DNA from: DATMNI01 sp035570275
GTDB lineage: Bacteria > Acidobacteriota > Terriglobia > Bryobacterales > Bryobacteraceae
Reading direction: 5' to 3'
DNA: 64,000 nucleotides
NCBI GenBank assembly: GCA_035570275.1
Contig: DATMNI010000226.1
Span: 1-64,000, forward strand
Shown here piece after piece: positions 18,989 to 26,754 of this stretch; position 1 is the stretch's first letter, and every line of letters starts with the position of its first letter. A program made the translations under genes and the position numbers. The notes under the pieces were generated by a model that did not search any database, was not told where the DNA came from, and saw nothing but the letters and a program-made list of their open reading frames with translations.

Positions 18989-20305
18989 CTACGGAATAAT
19001 TCCGCCCAACCCCATGCCGCCGAGGTCCATGCCGCCGCCACCCATGCCGCCGCCACCCATACCGCCGCCACCCATACCGCCGGGCATGCCGCCACCGGCG
19101 CCGGAGCGTCCGCCACCGGTTGGCATGGCCGCCATCTGGATCAGCATGCCGGCGTTGGAGAGAAACATGATCGCCGTGATTTCGTCGGCTTTCGCGCCCT
19201 TGGTGCTGGAAACCACGATGGTCTCGCCCGGCTTCAGGTCTTCCAGTTTGCCGGGGGGCATGCGCTCCAGCATCTGCGAAAGATCCATGCCACCGCCGGG
19301 GCGTGCCATGCCGCCCGATGCACCGCTTGCAGCGCCGCCAGCCGATGCGGCGTTACCCGCGGGCCGCATCATTCCTGTAGGGGGAGGGCCTGCAGGGGGA
19401 GGGCCCGCAGGGGGAGCGCCTGCTTGTGCCCCGGCGGCAGGTGGGCCGCCGGCCGGGGCAGCGCCGCCCGGTGCTCCGCCGCGCCCCATGCCGCCCGGCA
19501 TTCCACCCATTTGGCCCCCCATCATGGCCGACAGATCGGGCATCTTCTTCAGTTGCGAATCCGCCGTGAACTTAACCACCAGCGGCTTGTTGTTGGTCAG
19601 GTCCTTGATCGTAACTTCCTTCGTTTCCATGTTGACCGCCGTGACCGAACCGGCCTTGGTCACGAAGGTTCCGAAGACTACGTCGTCCGCCGTCACCTTA
19701 AGGCCGTCTTCACTCTTCAGCCCGCGGGCACGCAGTTGATCGCCCACATTTACTTCGGCCAGTTGGCTGTTTTTGGCATCGGCGAATTTCACCGAATCCG
19801 GCGCGTATCGTTTGTAAGTGGTCTTTTCGCCCACCGTCACCACGGCCTGCTTTTCGCCCGTCATGGTCCGGATCTTCAGCGTGACGTCGCTGCCGTTCTT
19901 GATTGCCACTACGCCGGAGACCCCGCGCCGCGTCCAGTCCAGGCTGTCGGCCTGGTTGCGCCGGGCGATATCGGTGGCCGACATTACAATGATGCGCCGC
20001 AGATCGGATGTGCCAGGCTCGGGCGTCACCAGCACGCGGTCGCCAAGCGCCACTTCGGTGATCGGAATGGCCTCGGCCTTCTTCAGATCTTTCTCGCCGG
20101 GGGCGATCTTTTGGGCGATGGTGTTGGACCCGATCTTCAACGCCACCGGCGCCGCGTTGTCCGGCTTGACTTCGATTTCTGCCGTTTCCGCCCGGATGGC
20201 CGATACGGTTCCTACGAATGACTTGGCCGCCTGGGTTTGCGCCGTTGCCGGCGGGCGCCAGAGAATCACCAGTGCCAGTAATACGTAAACAATCTGCTTC
20301 ATCAA
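18989..20305 (-). CDS. Secreted DUF5666-like protein with Gly/Met/Pro-rich tail
   Basis: The 438-residue protein starts with a signal peptide (MMKQIVYVLLALVILWRPPA). Three repeated beta modules follow, marked by FVGTVSAIRAETAEIEV, GVSGVVAIKNGSDVTLKI and AGSVTAVNMETKEVTIKD, resembling the OB-like DUF5666 repeat. The second half is low complexity: Ala/Gly/Pro-rich (about 255-345) and a C-terminus of GGMGGGG repeats (about 395-438). It likely acts in the periplasm or cell surface, perhaps with the receptors encoded next, which carry similar Gly-rich blocks. It is divergent from the response-regulator gene at 20408. Confidence 0.7.
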   Translation of the reverse strand: MMKQIVYVLLALVILWRPPATAQTQAAKSFVGTVSAIRAETAEIEVKPDNAAPVALKIGSNTIAQKIAPGEKDLKKAEAIPITEVALGDRVLVTPEPGTSDLRRIIVMSATDIARRNQADSLDWTRRGVSGVVAIKNGSDVTLKIRTMTGEKQAVVTVGEKTTYKRYAPDSVKFADAKNSQLAEVNVGDQLRARGLKSEDGLKVTADDVVFGTFVTKAGSVTAVNMETKEVTIKDLTNNKPLVVKFTADSQLKKMPDLSAMMGGQMGGMPGGMGRGGAPGGAAPAGGPPAAGAQAGAPPAGPPPAGPPPTGMMRPAGNAASAGGAASGASGGMARPGGGMDLSQMLERMPPGKLEDLKPGETIVVSSTKGAKADEITAIMFLSNAGMLIQMAAMPTGGGRSGAGGGMPGGMGGGGMGGGGMGGGGMDLGGMGLGGIIP

Positions 20306-20407
20306 TTACCAGTAGACGACACAAAGGCCGAAAGGCATCCTTAAGTTTTGTAAAGGGTATTGCCCATTGAATACGCAGGCACCACAATGTTTGTAGCGAG
20401 TCCGTAA

Positions 20408-21145
20408 TTGTTGAACACACGCCCAGACACACGCACGGATACCAGCCCCTCCGCGAAGTCGGTCCTCCTCATCGAGGACGATTCGGAGCTGTGTTTATTA
20501 ATGACGGATTACTTCGCAGAGCACGGCTTTCGCGTGGAATCCGTGCACGATGGGCGCAGCGGCCTGGCGCGCGGGCTGGAAGGCGGGCACGACCTGATCA
20601 TTCTGGACGTGATGCTGCCGGTGTTGGACGGTTTTGAGGTGCTGCGCCAACTCCGCAAGCGCGTGGCCACGCCGGTGATTATGCTGACGGCGCGCACCGC
20701 GCAGCCCGACCGCGTGGCCGGGCTCAACGCCGGCGCCGACGATTATCTGCCCAAACCCTTCGGGCCCGAGGAACTGCTGGCGCGCATGCGGGCGGTGCTG
20801 CGCCGCACCGGGAAGAGTGAACAGGCCGAAACCCAAACGGTGGAAGCCGGCGGCGTGAAACTCAATCCGCAGACGCGCGAAGTCTGGTGCATGGACCAGC
20901 CCGTGGAGGTCACTTCCATCGAATTCGACATCCTGGAGATTTTGGCGCGCGCCGCCGGCCGCACCGTTTCGCGCGATGAATTAGCCGCGGCGCTGTACCA
21001 GCGGCGCGCCACGCCTTATGAGCGCTCCTTAGACGTCCACATCAGCCATCTGCGGAAGAAACTGGAACACGATGAGCGCGCGGTGATCCGCACCGTGCGC
21101 GGTGTGGGTTACCTCTTCGCGCCGGCGCCGGGAGGCGAGCGGTGA
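20408..21145 (+). CDS. OmpR/CpxR-family DNA-binding response regulator
   Basis: The 245-residue protein has a receiver domain (acidic pair Asp24-25, phospho-acceptor Asp67 in LIILDVMLPVLDG, Lys116 in YLPKPFG) and a C-terminal winged helix (about 145-240: EFDILEILARAAGRTVSRDE ... VDVHISHLRKKLE-like, RTVRGVGYLF). No ATG fits; TTG at 20408 or 20411 is the probable start. It pairs with the histidine kinase that begins 31 bp downstream. The divergent neighbour is the envelope protein gene at 20305, a possible target. Confidence 0.92.
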   Translation: MLNTRPDTRTDTSPSAKSVLLIEDDSELCLLMTDYFAEHGFRVESVHDGRSGLARGLEGGHDLIILDVMLPVLDGFEVLRQLRKRVATPVIMLTARTAQPDRVAGLNAGADDYLPKPFGPEELLARMRAVLRRTGKSEQAETQTVEAGGVKLNPQTREVWCMDQPVEVTSIEFDILEILARAAGRTVSRDELAAALYQRRATPYERSLDVHISHLRKKLEHDERAVIRTVRGVGYLFAPAPGGER

Positions 21146-21176
21146 TGGGAGGCGATGCAATGAGGTCGTTTGGACG

Positions 21177-22466
21177 ATGAGGTCGGTCTACGTCAAGATT
21201 CTGCTTTGGTGTTTCGCCACGCTGCTGCTCTCGCTGGTAGCGTTCTTTGGCGTTTCGGTGTATGTCTCCATCACTTCGCAGCACGGCGAGCGCGGCGGCG
21301 GCTTCCGCTTGAACCTGGAAGATGCCGTCAACGCCTACGAATCCGGTGGTCCCCAGGCATTGGCCGCGCGGCTTGCAAAGTACAAACGATACTTTGGTGA
21401 CGAACACTATCTGACGAACCGGGCCGGCCGCGACCTGGTTACCGGCGAGGACCGCTCGGCGCTGCTGGCGGCCTTGAACGCGAACCATCCGAAGCCGGTG
21501 AATGGGCGGATGGTGCTGGCAATCCCCTCCCCTGACGATCGCTACCGGTTGATCACGCGGTTCAGCGGACGCGTCAATTTCTGGACATACCTGCCGTATT
21601 ATCTGCTGATCCTTGGCGCGGTGGCGTTGGTCTGCTGGATACTGGCGATCAGCATCGCGTCGCCGCTCCGCACGTTGGCTCGCATGGTGGACCGCTTCGG
21701 CGCCGGCGATCTTTCGGCGCGAGTGAATTCCAAGCGCAAGGATGAAATCGGCGAACTGGGCCGCGCGTTCGACCGCATGGCGGAGCGCATCGCCACGCTG
21801 CTGACCGCCGAGCGGCGCCTGCTGCAGGACATTTCGCACGAGCTCCGGTCGCCGCTGGCGCGATTGAGTTTCGCCGCGGAATTGATTCGCACCGCCCAGG
21901 ACCGCGATGCCGCCGTGGCCCGGCTGAAGAAAGAGATCGCCCGGCTGGCGGATCTGGTGGGCGGCCTCATCCAGGTGACGCGCGCCGAAGGCGACCCCAG
22001 CGCCGGCAATTCCGAGGAACTGCGCCTGGATGAACTGCTGGACGAAATCGTGGGCGATTGCCAGATGGAGGCCGAAGCACGGGGCTGCCACATCGCGCTC
22101 AAGGCGGAGCCGCGGCTCACCATGCGCGGCGACCGCGAGTTGCTGCGCCGGGCCATCGAGAACGTGGTCCGCAATTCCATCCGCTACTCGCCCGGAGGGG
22201 GCGAAGTGGATGTGAAACTCGGCGCCACCAAAGACGCCGCGCAAATCTCGGTTCGCGACTACGGTCCCGGCGTGCCCCAAGACGTGTTGCCGAAGATTTT
22301 CCAGCCGTTTTTTCGGGTGGACGACTCGCGCGATACCTCCACCGGCGGCGTGGGCTTGGGCCTGGCGATCGCGCACCGGGCCATTGGGTTGCATCACGGC
22401 CGGTTGTGGGCCGAGAATGTCAAGCCGGGCCTCACGGTGTGGATCGAATTGCCATTGGTAGCTTAG
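21177..22466 (+). CDS. CpxA-like sensor histidine kinase
   Basis: ATG 21177 begins MRSVYVKILLWCFATLLLSL, the first transmembrane helix; the frame is open upstream but overlaps the regulator gene. The 429-residue protein has a periplasmic sensor region, a second TM helix (about 140-163: LPYYLLILGAVALVCWILAI), HAMP (about 164-215), HisKA with His221 in DISHELRSPLARL, and a HATPase domain with N box ENVVRNSIRYSP, G1 DYGPGVP and G2 GGVGLGLAIA. All catalytic boxes are present. It should sense an envelope signal and phosphorylate the upstream regulator. Confidence 0.93.
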   Translation: MRSVYVKILLWCFATLLLSLVAFFGVSVYVSITSQHGERGGGFRLNLEDAVNAYESGGPQALAARLAKYKRYFGDEHYLTNRAGRDLVTGEDRSALLAALNANHPKPVNGRMVLAIPSPDDRYRLITRFSGRVNFWTYLPYYLLILGAVALVCWILAISIASPLRTLARMVDRFGAGDLSARVNSKRKDEIGELGRAFDRMAERIATLLTAERRLLQDISHELRSPLARLSFAAELIRTAQDRDAAVARLKKEIARLADLVGGLIQVTRAEGDPSAGNSEELRLDELLDEIVGDCQMEAEARGCHIALKAEPRLTMRGDRELLRRAIENVVRNSIRYSPGGGEVDVKLGATKDAAQISVRDYGPGVPQDVLPKIFQPFFRVDDSRDTSTGGVGLGLAIAHRAIGLHHGRLWAENVKPGLTVWIELPLVA

Positions 22467-22470
22467 GGGC

Positions 22471-22497
22471 AGTGGCCGGTGGCCGGTGGCCGGTGAA
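22471..22497. repeat. Heptad GGCCGGT tandem repeat
   Basis: Three to four tandem copies of a 7-bp unit (TGGCCGG) lie between the histidine kinase stop and the rhamnulokinase stop. The 22-bp core 22476-22497 is identical to bases around 51779-51800, and a variant lies at 50525-50554. Confidence 0.7.
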
Positions 22498-22503
22498 GCG
22501 CCG

Positions 22504-23973
22504 CTAGTCCACTAAGCTCCGGTAGCGCTCATAAGCCTTCTCCCACTGGGCGCTGGGGTGGGGTTCCACGGTGGTCAACTCGAAAGAGTGGCGCACCACG
22601 GCGCGGAGGTCGTCGAGGCCGGCCAGTTCGCCAGCGCCCATGGCCTGGGCCAGAATGTTGCCGATGGCGGTGGCCTCGGACGGGCCCGCGATGACGCGGC
22701 GGCCGGTGCAATCGGCCACGAACTGGTTCAGCAGCGCGTTGCGCGAACCGCCGCCCACGATGTGGATGATTTCGATCTTGCGGTGCGACAGGGCTTCCAG
22801 ACTCTCCACCACGTGGCGGTAACACAGGGCCAGGCTTTCCAGAATGGCGCGCGCAAATTCGCCGTGGGATTGGGGCGCCGGCTGGCCGTTGGCGGCGCAG
22901 TGCTCGGCGATCTTGCGAGGCATCTCGCCCGGCTCCAGGAACGCGTAAGGGTTGATGGACGCTGTGAATGGGCGAGCCGCTGCGGCCATGCGGGTGAGCT
23001 GATCGTAACTGTAATCGGCCCCTTCCAACGTCCAGGCGCGGCGGCATTCCTGCAACAGCCACAGGCCCGCAATATTCTTCAGCAGCCGAATCTTTCCCGC
23101 CAGGCCGACTTCGTTGGTGTAATTCAGCGCCAGCGATTGCTCGTTAATCACCGGCGCGTCCAGTTCCAGCCCCATGAGCGACCAGGTGCCCGAACTGATG
23201 TAGCACCAGTTGTCGCCGCCCTGCGAGGGCACGGCCGCCACGGCCGATGCGGTGTCGTGTCCGCCGATGGCGTAGACCGGCGGGTGGGGCGGAACTCCTG
23301 GAGCGCCCGGCAGGTCGTCCAGCACCTCGCCCAGCCGCGTTCCCGGCTGGACAATCGGGCAGAGGATGTCCGCCGGCAGATCCAGCCGATGCAGCAGTCC
23401 GGTGGCCCAGGTCATATTCGCCGGATTGAGGAACTGGGATGTGCTGGCGATGGTGGCCTCGGATTTCGCCACGCCGGTGAGCCAGTAGTTGAACAGGTCC
23501 GGCATGTGCAGCAGCTTGCACGCCGACGCCAGCGCCGGAGAACCGGTCAGCTTCATGCCGTACAACTGGTAGAGCGTGTTGATCTGCATGAACTGGATGC
23601 CGGTAGCGGCAAAAACCTGGTCGCGCGGCACCACTTCGAAGAGTTTTTCCATGACGTTGTTGTTGCGCGAATCGCGGTAGTGGCGGGGGCTTTCGAGCAG
23701 CGCGCCGTCGCGCCCAAGCAGGGCGCAATCCACACCCCAGGTATCGACGCCGATGCCGTCGAGGGCCAGTTTGCGCTCGCGCACGGCCACGCCAAGTCCG
23801 TGCTGAATCTCGTGCCACATGCGCAGCGTGTCCCAGTAGAGCGCGCCCAAAACGCGCACCGGCGTGTTGGGAAAGCGGTGCAATTCCTCGACTGCCAATG
23901 TGCCATTGGAGAGGGAGCCCAGGAGGGCGCGTCCGCTTTCGGCTCCCAGATCGAATGCCAGGTAGTGACTCAT
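22504..23973 (-). CDS. rhaB: Rhamnulokinase (FGGY family)
   Basis: The 489-residue protein fits L-rhamnulokinase in length and motifs: N-terminal phosphate-binding LAFDLGAESGRALLG, substrate-side GVDTWGVDCALLGRDG, GGHDTASAVAAVP and the C-terminal ATP-binding GGGSRNALLNQFVADCTGRR. It phosphorylates L-rhamnulose to rhamnulose-1-phosphate in the cytoplasm. No other rhamnose genes (isomerase, aldolase, transporter) lie in the window, so the pathway must be completed elsewhere. It is divergent from the CRTAC1-like gene with 60 bp between starts. Confidence 0.9.
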   Translation of the reverse strand: MSHYLAFDLGAESGRALLGSLSNGTLAVEELHRFPNTPVRVLGALYWDTLRMWHEIQHGLGVAVRERKLALDGIGVDTWGVDCALLGRDGALLESPRHYRDSRNNNVMEKLFEVVPRDQVFAATGIQFMQINTLYQLYGMKLTGSPALASACKLLHMPDLFNYWLTGVAKSEATIASTSQFLNPANMTWATGLLHRLDLPADILCPIVQPGTRLGEVLDDLPGAPGVPPHPPVYAIGGHDTASAVAAVPSQGGDNWCYISSGTWSLMGLELDAPVINEQSLALNYTNEVGLAGKIRLLKNIAGLWLLQECRRAWTLEGADYSYDQLTRMAAAARPFTASINPYAFLEPGEMPRKIAEHCAANGQPAPQSHGEFARAILESLALCYRHVVESLEALSHRKIEIIHIVGGGSRNALLNQFVADCTGRRVIAGPSEATAIGNILAQAMGAGELAGLDDLRAVVRHSFELTTVEPHPSAQWEKAYERYRSLVD

Positions 23974-24033
23974 GAAACTGCAATTCTATCGCGTCCAGTC
24001 GAAGAAGCTGACATCTGGTATGATGGCCGGATC

Positions 24034-25689
24034 GTGGTACGAGGTTCCGTCGTCTGCTGCTTCGGCGTTCTGTCGGCGGCCGCGCTCGCGCCTGGCCTGC
24101 CAGGGCCCATCTTCGATGCACGTGCTCCGGCGGGGCTCATCTTTCATCACGAAAACTCGCCAACATTGCGCAAGCACCTGATCGAAACCATGGGCGGGGG
24201 CATCGCGCTCCTCGATTACAATAATGACGGACTGCTCGACGTTTTTCTGGTCAACGGCGGGCTCGTCAACAGCGAGCATCCGGGCGCGCAAGCCAAAGAA
24301 TCCTTCGATCGCGCCAATCCCCGCTACTGGAATCGCCTTTTCCGCCAGAACCAGGACGGCAGCTTTACCGATGTGACCAAGGCGGCGGGGCTTGCCTCGG
24401 CCGGCGATGCGAACTACGGAATGGGCGTGGCGGCGGCCGATTACGATAACGACGGGTTCACCGATCTCTACGTGACCAGCTACGGCCGGAACATTCTTTA
24501 CCACAACAACGGCAACGGCACCTTCACCGATGTGACGGCCAAGGCGGGTGTGGCGGCTGGCGGATGGTCGGTGTCGGCTGGATTTTTCGATTTCGATAAC
24601 GACGGCAAGCTCGATCTGTTGGTGACCCGATACCTGGAATGGGATCTGATGCACAGCAAGAGCTGCGGCCTCTCACCGAAAATCTACTGCTCGCCATCGG
24701 AGTTCCCCGCCGTCAGCAGCGTGCTTTACCGGAATCGCGGCGATGGAACGTTCGAGGACGTGAGTGCGGCCTCCGGAATCGCGGCGAAAAAAGGCAAGGC
24801 GCTGGGCGTGGCGTTCGCCGATTACGACGACGATGGATTCGCCGATATTTTCGTAGCGAACGACGGCATGGAACAGTTTCTGTTTCACAACAACGGCAAC
24901 GGCACCTTCACCGAGCGCGCGCTGGAGGCGGGCGTCGCGTTTACCGACGATGGCAAACGGATATCCGGCATGGGCGTCGACTTTCGAGATTACGACAACG
25001 ACGGCCGCCCGGACATCGTGGTGACGGATCTGGCGCGCCAGAGCTACGCCGTTTACCACAACGAAGGCCACGGCGCATTCAGCTACCGGTCGCTGCAGAC
25101 CGGGATCGCGGCTTTGTCGGGCGTCAGTTCCGGCTGGGGGATGCGCCTGGAGGACTTCGATAACGACGGATGGAAGGATCTGTTCGTGGCGCAGGGACAT
25201 GTTATGGATAACGTGGAACAGATCGACGCTGGGCTGCATTATCTGGAACCGCCCCTGCTCGCCATGAATCGCGGCGGGCGGTTTGAGCGGACGGAATCGG
25301 GCTGGCCGGAACCGGCGGCCGGGAGAGGGGCGGCCTTTGGCGATCTGAACAACGACGGATGGACCGATATCGTGATGACCGTGCTGGGCGGCAAGCCGCT
25401 GGTGTTCCGGAACAGGGGCGGCGCGGCACATTGGCTGACGCTCGCGCTGCGTGGCACCCGCAGCAATCGGGATGGATTCGGCGCGCGCGTGAAGGTAAAC
25501 GGGCAATCGCAATACGCGACATCGGCGGGCAGTTACTTATCGGCGAGCGATAAGCGCGTCCATTTTGGATTACGCGCGGCAACCAGCGCGAGCGTGGAGA
25601 TAATATGGCCCTCGGGTGTGGTGCAGAAGATGGATGATGTGCCGGCGGATCGGTTTCTAACCGTCGTGGAACCGGAGCGCCCGCGATGA
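24034..25689 (+). CDS. CRTAC1-like secreted FG-GAP/ASPIC-UnbV protein
   Basis: GTG 24034 is the best in-frame start, opening a short signal peptide (VVCCFGVLSAAALAPGLP); the frame is open far upstream but antisense to rhaB. The 551-residue protein contains seven calcium-binding FG-GAP/VCBS motifs of the form D-x-D-N-D-G-x-x-D (for example DYNNDGLLDVFLVNGG, ADYDNDGFTDLYV, EDFDNDGWKDLFV), forming a propeller. A C-terminal ASPIC/UnbV domain (about 465-550: GTRSNRDGFGARVKV, IIWPSGVVQ) follows. It is exported and probably binds ligands or surfaces; the exact role in bacteria is unknown. The TPR gene overlaps its stop by ATGA. Confidence 0.85.
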   Translation: MVRGSVVCCFGVLSAAALAPGLPGPIFDARAPAGLIFHHENSPTLRKHLIETMGGGIALLDYNNDGLLDVFLVNGGLVNSEHPGAQAKESFDRANPRYWNRLFRQNQDGSFTDVTKAAGLASAGDANYGMGVAAADYDNDGFTDLYVTSYGRNILYHNNGNGTFTDVTAKAGVAAGGWSVSAGFFDFDNDGKLDLLVTRYLEWDLMHSKSCGLSPKIYCSPSEFPAVSSVLYRNRGDGTFEDVSAASGIAAKKGKALGVAFADYDDDGFADIFVANDGMEQFLFHNNGNGTFTERALEAGVAFTDDGKRISGMGVDFRDYDNDGRPDIVVTDLARQSYAVYHNEGHGAFSYRSLQTGIAALSGVSSGWGMRLEDFDNDGWKDLFVAQGHVMDNVEQIDAGLHYLEPPLLAMNRGGRFERTESGWPEPAAGRGAAFGDLNNDGWTDIVMTVLGGKPLVFRNRGGAAHWLTLALRGTRSNRDGFGARVKVNGQSQYATSAGSYLSASDKRVHFGLRAATSASVEIIWPSGVVQKMDDVPADRFLTVVEPERPR

Positions 25690-26735
25690 GCGCGTTGTGG
25701 TTCGTTGTGCTGCTGGCCTGGCAGACCGCCTCTAACGAAGCCCTCGATCGTTTGAAAGCGGGCGGCGATGCGTTGAAGCAAAGCAAGGCGGCCGAGGCCG
25801 TGGCTGAGTTCCGCAAGGCGACGGAGGCCGCGCCGGAACTGCCCGCGGCGTTCGTAGGGCTGGGACAGGCGCTGATGCAATCGGGTGATTATCGGGGCGC
25901 CGTTGCGCCGCTGCAGCGCGCCCTGGAACTGAATCCCGATTTGCCCGGAGCGCGCCAGTTGCTGGGGTTTGCCCTGCTGGCGGCAGGGTACGCCAACGAG
26001 GCGATTCCGCATCTGGAGAAAGTGCGGGCGCTGGATGCCCTGGGCGTGGCGCAACTCAAGACTGGTAAGCTTACCGAGGCCATCGCCAACTTGCAGGCGG
26101 CGCTGGCACAGCGGCCCGGCGATGTGGATCTGCTGTACTACCTGGGCCGGGCGAGCGGCCTGTTGTCCCGGCAAACGTTTGAACAGTTGCGCGCCACGGA
26201 TCCGGAATCGGCGCGCGCCCACCAGATTCTGGGCGAGACTTACGCCGTGCTCCACAACACGGCCGGAGCCGAGCAGGAGTATAAGGAAGCGCTGCGGTTA
26301 CGGCCCGCCACGCCCGGCCTGCATCTGGAATTGGGCGAACTGTATGCGGCGGAATCGCAGTGGGAGAAGGCCGAAAAGGAATTTCGCGCCGAAGCCAACC
26401 TGCAGCCGGGCGATGCCGAGGCCGCCTTCCGGTTGGGCAACGCCCTGTTGCAGCAGGGCAAGGTACCCGATGCAAGGCGCGAGTTGGAACGTGCCAGCGG
26501 GCTGGCGCCTGGCATGGCGGATGTTCTTTACGCGCTTGGCAAGGCGGCGTCACTCGATGGCGATCCAGCGGCTGCGGAGAAGGCATGGCTGGCGGTGCTG
26601 GATATCGAAAAAGACGGCCCGCTGGCCGGGCAGGCGCACTTCGGACTGGCGGGCGTCTATCGCCAGCGCGGCAATGCTGCCAAGGCCGATGCCGAGATGA
26701 AGGAGTTTCAACGCCTGCAAAAGGCCGGCCGCTGA
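25686..26735 (+). CDS. Tetratricopeptide-repeat protein
   Basis: The 349-residue protein has a short hydrophobic N-terminus (MSALWFVVLLAWQTAS), probably a signal or anchor, and then about eight TPR units across its length (PAAFVGLGQALMQSGDYRGA, PGLHLELGELYAAESQWEKA). It overlaps the CRTAC1-like stop codon by 4 nt, so the two are co-translated. A cytochrome gene follows after 19 bp. TPRs provide protein contacts, perhaps for assembly of the neighbouring exported proteins. Confidence 0.85.
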   Translation: MSALWFVVLLAWQTASNEALDRLKAGGDALKQSKAAEAVAEFRKATEAAPELPAAFVGLGQALMQSGDYRGAVAPLQRALELNPDLPGARQLLGFALLAAGYANEAIPHLEKVRALDALGVAQLKTGKLTEAIANLQAALAQRPGDVDLLYYLGRASGLLSRQTFEQLRATDPESARAHQILGETYAVLHNTAGAEQEYKEALRLRPATPGLHLELGELYAAESQWEKAEKEFRAEANLQPGDAEAAFRLGNALLQQGKVPDARRELERASGLAPGMADVLYALGKAASLDGDPAAAEKAWLAVLDIEKDGPLAGQAHFGLAGVYRQRGNAAKADAEMKEFQRLQKAGR

Positions 26736-26754
26736 TTCTCATGCGCTGACTCTC

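Noticed and set aside
22558..24033. N-terminal 490 codons of the open frame that ends as the CRTAC1-like gene
   Set aside because: They are antisense to rhaB; a GTG at 24034 directly before a signal peptide is the sensible start.
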